NCBI GenBank assembly: GCA_902475785.1
Contig: CABSAN010000028.1
Coordinates: forward strand, 1 to 27,897
Length of the DNA stretch: 27,897 nucleotides
Reading direction: 5' to 3'
From: an uncultured Collinsella sp.
Lineage (GTDB): Bacteria > Actinomycetota > Coriobacteriia > Coriobacteriales > Coriobacteriaceae
The position numbers and the translations under genes were made by a program. Position 1 is the stretch's first letter; each line of letters opens with the position of its first letter. The notes beneath the pieces were generated by a model that did not search any database, was not told the origin of the DNA, and saw only the letters and a program-made list of their open reading frames with translations. Positions 23,550-27,897 of the stretch are shown one piece after another.

Positions 23550-23728
23550 ATGAGTACTGCTACTTTGTTTGCAACATATAAAAAGATAGTATTTGCTTAA
23601 GTTACGCAACATATGTCCATTATAAGGACTAACAGTTGGATCAAAATCGTGCATTCATCGCCATTTCGACTTGCCATCTGGCCTTATTAGTCCAAAATTG
23701 CTGCTACCAAATCGGTAGCAGTACTCAT
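23550..23728. repeat. AT-rich segment bracketed by a 14-bp perfect inverted repeat
   Basis: ATGAGTACTGCTAC (23550-23563) is mirrored exactly by GTAGCAGTACTCAT (23715-23728). Nested inside are GGACTAA/TTAGTCC (23626-23632 and 23687-23693) and two direct copies of GCAACATAT (23571-23579, 23606-23614). The right arm is also half of a local hairpin, CTGCTACC-AAATC-GGTAGCAG (23701-23721). No ORF of note. The 612 bases from tRNA-Val to argD contain this, the tandem repeat and the hairpins at 23743-23779, and no protein gene that I would defend. Confidence 0.7.
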
Positions 23729-23742
23729 ATTTAATGTTTTTT

Positions 23743-23779
23743 GACCAGCGGGTCTCCCTGCCTTAGCAAATCTAAGGCA
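23743..23779. repeat. Two adjacent hairpins downstream of argD
   Basis: GACC-AGCG-GGTC (23743-23754) and TGCCTTAG-CAAAT-CTAAGGCA (23759-23779). The second lies 85 bases past the argD stop and might end the arg transcript, but no T-run follows it on the minus strand. Confidence 0.45.
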
Positions 23780-23863
23780 AAACGGGCTCCAGACCGCTGA
23801 ATCATGCCACATAGGGCACGCCCGCAGTCCGGAACCCGGTCCAAATTGAGTTATTGCGCTGCG

Positions 23864-25147
23864 TTAGACCAAGACACCCGACAGGATCTCGATCAGACTG
23901 TCCACGTCGGCTTCCTCGCAGACGAGCGGCGGCAAGAAACGCAGCGTATGAGCACCCGTAGCGTTAATCACGGCACCGGCGGCCAGCGCGCGGGCAACAA
24001 TATCATGTGCGTCGCCCGCGGCATCATCCAAATCACAGCCGAGCATCAGGCCACGGCCACGCACCTCTACCACATGCGGAAGCTTAGCCAGCGCCTGCTC
24101 CATATAGGCACCCACCTTGGCAGCATGCTCGGCATAATCGCCGCGCACAAGCGCGGAGAGCGTCGCGGCACACGCCGCGACGGCCAAGCAGCTACCGCCA
24201 AAGGTCGAGCCGTGGTCGCCCGGCTTAAACACGTCGGCAATCTCCTTCTTTGCCACGACGGCACCCATGGGTACGCCGTCGGCAATGCCCTTGGCAAGAC
24301 TCATAATGTCGGGCTCCACGCCATAGGTCTGGAACGCAAACGGCTTACCCGTGCGGAAGATACCGCACTGGACCTCGTCGGCGATAAGCACGGCGCCCAC
24401 TTCGTGTGCTAGGTCGCGCGCTGCCGCCATAAACTCCTCGGTCATGGGGTGCACGCCACTCTCACCCTGGATCGGTTCGAGCATCACGGCACAAATTTCG
24501 CTCCCCAGCTGCTTAAAGATCGCACGCAGCTCATCGACATCGTTGGGCGTGCAGGCCACAAAGCCACCCGGCAGCGGACGGAAACTATCCTGCAGCCAAT
24601 CCTGCATGGTGGCGGCAATGGTCTCGAGCGTACGGCCGTGGAAGCCGCCGCGCATGCACACGATGGTGTTGCCGCCGTTACCGGCACGCTTGGCGTACAA
24701 GCGCGCGAGCTTCATCGAGCCCTCGTTGGCCTCGGCGCCGGAATTGGCAAAGAACGTCTCCCACACCTGCTCGCCCGCAGCCGGGGCACCAAGAGCAGCT
24801 GCCGTGGTCTCATCGCCGGCGGCAATGGCATCGGCAAGCACGCGCGCACCATCTACGTCGTCGTTAGCAAGCTTGGACAGCAGCGCCGCGACCTGTCCAC
24901 GCTGCTCGATGTAGAAGTAATTGGAGACATGCATGAGCTTTTTGGTCTGTGCCTCGAGCGCCGAGAGCACAGCCAGGTTGCCATGACCTAGGCTGCACAC
25001 GCCGATGCCGGCAAGAAAGTCGAGGTACTCACGGCCATCGTCGCCGGTGAGCTTCATGCCATGGCCCTCGACAAACTCGACCGGAGAGCGGCCAAAGGTA
25101 TGCATAACGTAATGGGATTCAAGCGATTGCTGAGCTGCAAGTGACAT
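23864..25147 (-). CDS. argD: Acetylornithine aminotransferase
   Basis: PLP-dependent transaminase giving N-acetylornithine from the semialdehyde; the same class often also serves lysine synthesis. 427 aa, ATG at 25147 after AAAGG. Class III signatures are present: NSGAEANEGSMKLAR, GGFHGRTLETI, the IADEVQCGIFRTG segment with the PLP aspartate, and SLAKGIADGVPMGA with K286 as the Schiff-base lysine. Residues ~95-127 form an Ala- and Asp-rich insertion (DVDGARVLADAIAAGDET...) that explains the extra ~30 residues over common ArgD. Last gene of the arg run, 69 bases after argB. Confidence 0.94.
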   Translation of the reverse strand: MSLAAQQSLESHYVMHTFGRSPVEFVEGHGMKLTGDDGREYLDFLAGIGVCSLGHGNLAVLSALEAQTKKLMHVSNYFYIEQRGQVAALLSKLANDDVDGARVLADAIAAGDETTAAALGAPAAGEQVWETFFANSGAEANEGSMKLARLYAKRAGNGGNTIVCMRGGFHGRTLETIAATMQDWLQDSFRPLPGGFVACTPNDVDELRAIFKQLGSEICAVMLEPIQGESGVHPMTEEFMAAARDLAHEVGAVLIADEVQCGIFRTGKPFAFQTYGVEPDIMSLAKGIADGVPMGAVVAKKEIADVFKPGDHGSTFGGSCLAVAACAATLSALVRGDYAEHAAKVGAYMEQALAKLPHVVEVRGRGLMLGCDLDDAAGDAHDIVARALAAGAVINATGAHTLRFLPPLVCEEADVDSLIEILSGVLV

Positions 25148-25216
25148 GGGATGCCTTTCGTTGAGCGCCGGACGGCGCGGGGCTATGGATGCAGGAATGG
25201 GGCGGCTGCGGGTCAG

Positions 25217-26197
25217 CTAGACCGTCTGAAGCTTCTCGACCTCGTCGAGGTTCTCGGTCAGACGCGCAGCAAACGTCGAAAGCGGATGCGGATGCGTATC
25301 GAACTCGTAAGCCATCTCGGTGGAATGGATCACGGTACCGACGCCGGCATCGGTCAGCAGCTCCAGCAGCAGCGAATGCGGCGTAGTACCGTTAATGATG
25401 TGGGCACGAAATACGCCGCCGGTAAGCGCATCGACGGCCGCACGCAGCTTGGGAATCATGCCCTTATCGACCTCGCCGCCGTAGAGCATTTCGTTAACCT
25501 CGTCGAGCGTTAGGTTGGAGATAAGCGAGTCCTTGTCGCTAAAGTCCTTGTACAGGCCATCGACATCGGTCAAAAAGATCGCCTTATGCGCGTGGAGCGC
25601 CGCGGCAACGGCACCGGCGGCGGTATCGGCGTTGATGTTGAAGAAACCGCCGTCCTCCCCCGCCGCGACGGTGGCGATGACGGGAATGTACTCGCTATCG
25701 AGTAAGCGCTCGATATAGTCGGTGTTGACGTGCGTCACTTTGCCCACGCGACCGAGCTCGGGGTCGAGCGGCTCGGCGATGAGCGTGCCGGCATCGCTGC
25801 CCGACACGCCCACGGCCAGGTTGCCGTGGTGGTTGATGGCAGCAACCAGCTCCTGGTTAACCTTGCCGCCCAGCACCTCGCGCACGATATCCATAGTCGC
25901 CGGCGAGGTCACGCGCTGGCCGTTCTTAAACTCGACGGGAATATCGTAATGGCTCAGCGCCTCGTTGATAGCCTTGCCGCCGCCGTGCACGATGACGGGG
26001 CGCATACCGATGATCTTGAGCAAAACGATGTCGCTCATCACGTCGCGGCGCAGCTGCTCATCAACCATGGCGGCTCCGCCATATTTGATAACAACCGTCT
26101 TGCCGGTCAGGTTCTTAATCCACGGCAGCGCTTCGAACAGCAGCTGCGCGGTTGCTTCGTTGGATTCGCTCGAACGACAATCGCGTGCGAATTTCAT
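25217..26197 (-). CDS. argB: Acetylglutamate kinase
   Basis: Phosphorylates N-acetylglutamate. 326 aa, ATG at 26197 with GAGGCAG upstream. Motifs: VIKYGGAAM near 36-44, VIVHGGGKAINEAL near 68-81, the NINADTAAGAVAAAL substrate/ATP segment, and FLTDVDGLYKD. An N-terminal helix (~1-25) precedes the fold, as in arginine-sensitive hexameric NAGKs, so feedback inhibition by arginine is plausible. The tail beyond HSTEMAYEF (about 28 residues, HPHPLSTFAARLTENLDEVE...) is longer than in the short NAGKs. Between argJ (81-base gap) and argD. Confidence 0.95.
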   Translation of the reverse strand: MKFARDCRSSESNEATAQLLFEALPWIKNLTGKTVVIKYGGAAMVDEQLRRDVMSDIVLLKIIGMRPVIVHGGGKAINEALSHYDIPVEFKNGQRVTSPATMDIVREVLGGKVNQELVAAINHHGNLAVGVSGSDAGTLIAEPLDPELGRVGKVTHVNTDYIERLLDSEYIPVIATVAAGEDGGFFNINADTAAGAVAAALHAHKAIFLTDVDGLYKDFSDKDSLISNLTLDEVNEMLYGGEVDKGMIPKLRAAVDALTGGVFRAHIINGTTPHSLLLELLTDAGVGTVIHSTEMAYEFDTHPHPLSTFAARLTENLDEVEKLQTV

Positions 26198-26278
26198 AAT
26201 CTGCCTCGTCTTTCATATCGTTATCGCGCCGTGCTCCGCTGTCCGCAATCGCGGCAAGATACGCAGCGTGCCCGGAAT

Positions 26279-27547
26279 CTAGGAACGGTAGTCGCCGTTG
26301 ATGGAGATGTACTCATGCGTGAGGTCGCAGGTCCACACGGTCGTTGCCGCGTCGCCTGCGCCCAGGTCGGCCGAGATCACGATCTCTGGCGCCTCGAAAC
26401 GTCGTAGAGCCTCGTCCTCGTCAAAGGGAACAGTCAGACCGTCGCGACAGACGGGCATGCCCATCATGTCGATGGAAACGTCTTCCTGATTAAACTTCAC
26501 GCCGCACTTGCCAAGCGCCATAGCAACGCGACCCCAGTTGCAGTCGTGGCCGGCGATGCAGGTCTTAACGAGCGGCGAGTTGGCAACGGCACGGGCGGCG
26601 ATATCGGCTTCCTCGTCGTTCACGACGCCGGTAACGTTGACCGTAACAAGCTTGGATGCGCCCTCGCCATCGGCGGCGATATTGCGTGCCAGGCTCTCGC
26701 ACACCTCGTGCACGGCAAATGCCAACTCGTCGAAGGCATCGGAGCCCTCGACGATAGGCTCGGCATCTGCGGCAGCGGCACCGGAGGCAAGCATGATGCA
26801 GGTGTCGTTGGTCGAGGTGTCGGAATCGACCGTTACCTTGTTAAAGGTCTGCTTGACGGTCGAGAGCAGCAGGGCATGAAGTGCCGCAGGCTCGACGGGG
26901 GCATCGGTGGTGATAACTGCGATCATGGTGGCCATGTTGGGCATGATCATGCCCGAGCCCTTGCACATTCCGCCTACCGTATAGACATTGCCCGCATGAC
27001 CCGCAGCCTCACTGACGTAGGACACGGCGTACTCCTTGGAGTGCGTGTCGGTCGTCATGATGGCGCGAGCGGCATCGGCGCCACCGTGGGCGGAGAGCGC
27101 CTCGTAGGCAGCAGGAATGGCGGTCTCAAACGTGTCGATCGGCAGAATCTGGCCAATCACACCCGTGGAGGCAACCAGAATCTGCTGGGGCTCACAGCCG
27201 ATGACCTGCGATGCGATGCTGCACGTCTCGCGCGCGCATGCAAGGCCGGTCTCACCCGTAGCGGCGTTGGCATTGCCAGAGTTGACCGAAACGCCGGCGA
27301 TGATACCGTAGCCCTTGTCGGCACCGCCCAGGTTGGCACGGCTCACCTGCACGGGCGCCGCGCAAAAGCGATTGGTGGTAAACACGCCGGCACCGGGACA
27401 GGGTTTATCGGGCACGACGAGCGCGTAATCCAGACGCTCGGGGTTCTTGCGGAACCCAGCGTGGATGCCTGCAGCCTTAAAACCAGCCGCAGCCGTAACG
27501 CCACCCTCGACGGCGCGAATCTTGATATCAAACAGCTCGGTATTCAT
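26279..27547 (-). CDS. argJ: Bifunctional ornithine acetyltransferase / N-acetylglutamate synthase
   Basis: Transfers the acetyl group from N-acetylornithine to glutamate (cyclic pathway) and may also use acetyl-CoA. 422 aa, ATG at 27547 with AAGGAG 11 bases upstream. The autoproteolysis site is in KGSGMIMPNMATM, with T207 as the new N-terminal nucleophile; TTDTHSKE, SGNANAATG and DSDTSTNDT motifs are also present. The C-terminus ends in DLTHEYISINGDYRS, the normal family ending, so the gene is intact. Whether it is mono- or bifunctional cannot be told from sequence alone. With argJ present, a separate argE is not required for the pathway. Confidence 0.95.
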   Translation of the reverse strand: MNTELFDIKIRAVEGGVTAAAGFKAAGIHAGFRKNPERLDYALVVPDKPCPGAGVFTTNRFCAAPVQVSRANLGGADKGYGIIAGVSVNSGNANAATGETGLACARETCSIASQVIGCEPQQILVASTGVIGQILPIDTFETAIPAAYEALSAHGGADAARAIMTTDTHSKEYAVSYVSEAAGHAGNVYTVGGMCKGSGMIMPNMATMIAVITTDAPVEPAALHALLLSTVKQTFNKVTVDSDTSTNDTCIMLASGAAAADAEPIVEGSDAFDELAFAVHEVCESLARNIAADGEGASKLVTVNVTGVVNDEEADIAARAVANSPLVKTCIAGHDCNWGRVAMALGKCGVKFNQEDVSIDMMGMPVCRDGLTVPFDEDEALRRFEAPEIVISADLGAGDAATTVWTCDLTHEYISINGDYRS

Positions 27548-27629
27548 CGTCTTTATGACTCCTTATGTCAAACAAAAAACGGACATCGGTTGGTGCGCCA
27601 TGCCAGTCGTGATCATGAGACCAGCTTAA

Positions 27630-27645
27630 GAGTGGCGCCCCACTC
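27630..27645. repeat. Small hairpin in the argC-argJ gap
   Basis: GAGTGG-CGCC-CCACTC, a perfect 6-bp stem with a 4-base loop. The 134-base gap between argC and argJ is wide for this operon. No T-run follows, so a terminator is unlikely; it may be an mRNA processing or stability element. Confidence 0.4.
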
Positions 27646-27681
27646 GATGCCCGACTACCAAATCGTTAACAATCGAATGTG

Positions 27682-27897
27682 CTACACCGGGCACGCCACT
27701 GTGGGCAAGCCTCGTCGCTCGTCAAAGCCAAAGACGATATTGGCGCACTGGACCGCTTGGCCCGCAGCGCCCTTGCACAGATTGTCGATGGCGCCCGTCG
27801 CCACCAGCACGCCCGCGCGTTTGTTGAACGCAAGGCCAATCTGGGCGGCGTTGGTGCCGACGACCGAAGCCGTCTTGGGCTGCTGGCCGGCATCGAG
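27682..27897 (-). CDS. argC: N-acetyl-gamma-glutamyl-phosphate reductase, C-terminal part only
   Basis: NADPH-dependent reductase that follows argB in the pathway. Only the last 71 codons are in the window; the stop is TAG at 27684-27682. The visible residues contain AIDNLCKGAAGQAVQCANIVFG followed by DERRGL, the well-conserved ArgC C-terminal signature (the usual form being DNLVKGAAGQAVQNMNLMFG). The reading frame on the minus strand runs exactly to the last base. It is first of argC-argJ-argB-argD; promoter and any ArgR sites would be beyond the window. Confidence 0.92.
   Translation of the reverse strand, partial: LDAGQQPKTASVVGTNAAQIGLAFNKRAGVLVATGAIDNLCKGAAGQAVQCANIVFGFDERRGLPTVACPV

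Noticed and set aside
23182..23581. Plus-strand ORFs starting inside tRNA-Val (123 and 96 aa)
   Set aside because: They use tRNA sequence as their N-terminus and cross two intrinsic terminators; no ribosome-binding site.
23208..23654. 148-aa minus-strand ORF ending in GDEGFEPPALCV
   Set aside because: The ending is a translation of the antisense of tRNA-Val, a well-known source of spurious proteins; the rest runs through repeats and terminators.
27666..27893. 75-aa minus-strand ORF at the right edge
   Set aside because: Wrong frame: Arg/Ser-rich shadow of the argC C-terminus, which is read in another minus-strand frame and stops at 27682.
1..27897. CRISPR array, transposase, integrase or defence island
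   Set aside because: No regularly spaced repeats beyond the two-copy tRNA unit, and no such protein families among the minus- or plus-strand frames.

Overview
The window looks like a chromosomal segment of a high-GC, Gram-positive anaerobe. The gene set (Veg, GreA, LysRS with a C-terminal tRNA-binding domain, MEP-pathway IspE, a giant 2-hydroxyacyl-CoA dehydratase activase fusion, an MurE that lacks the meso-DAP signature) and the strongly GC-biased codons fit the Coriobacteriia, with Collinsella or a close relative as my best guess. That assignment rests on recognising families, not on a database comparison. Every protein gene I can support lies on the minus strand; the only plus-strand gene is a tRNA-Val. 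The many long plus-strand ORFs are shadows of real minus-strand genes.

Layout, given from high to low coordinates (the direction of transcription). 27897-23864: arginine biosynthesis block argC (partial)-argJ-argB-argD, taking glutamate to N-acetylornithine by the cyclic acetyl route. 23863-23252: a gene-free stretch with tRNA-derived repeats and AT-rich inverted repeats. 23251-23176: tRNA-Val(UAC) on the plus strand. 22988-21108: asnB with its own terminator. 20995-15463: murE, a HAD phosphatase, murI, rph, rdgB and dtd, a housekeeping run for cell-wall precursors, tRNA 3' processing, nucleotide-pool cleaning and D-aminoacyl-tRNA proofreading. 15331-14010: veg-ispE-tRNA-Pro(CGG). 13897-13622: tatA. 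13515-11001: greA-lysS. 10647-9079: a two-domain threonine/serine exporter family protein. 8765-8217: a small DUF2798-like membrane protein. 7935-2823: the activase fusion followed by an overlapping TetR regulator, with a perfect 21-bp palindrome in front of the activase gene. 2630-1: clpC, cut by the window edge.

Transcription units are well separated by intrinsic terminators, which I could place after lysS, greA, tatA, tRNA-Pro, asnB, tRNA-Val and in front of the activase operon.

The most interesting signals are non-coding. (1) Stem-loops whose loop carries a GGGAC core begin immediately after, or overlapping, the TAA stop codons of three unrelated genes (the exporter gene, dtd, rph), with related sequences elsewhere in the window. 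(2) The 3' end of tRNA-Val, its GCAA-loop terminator and a second tRNA-like 29-mer occur twice, exactly 187 bp apart, with different but paired stems. (3) A 14-bp perfect inverted repeat brackets an AT-rich stretch next to argD. (4) The activase-TetR pair with its palindrome looks like a self-regulated, metabolite-responsive module of unknown substrate. I did not see CRISPR arrays, transposase genes, phage genes or a defence system.
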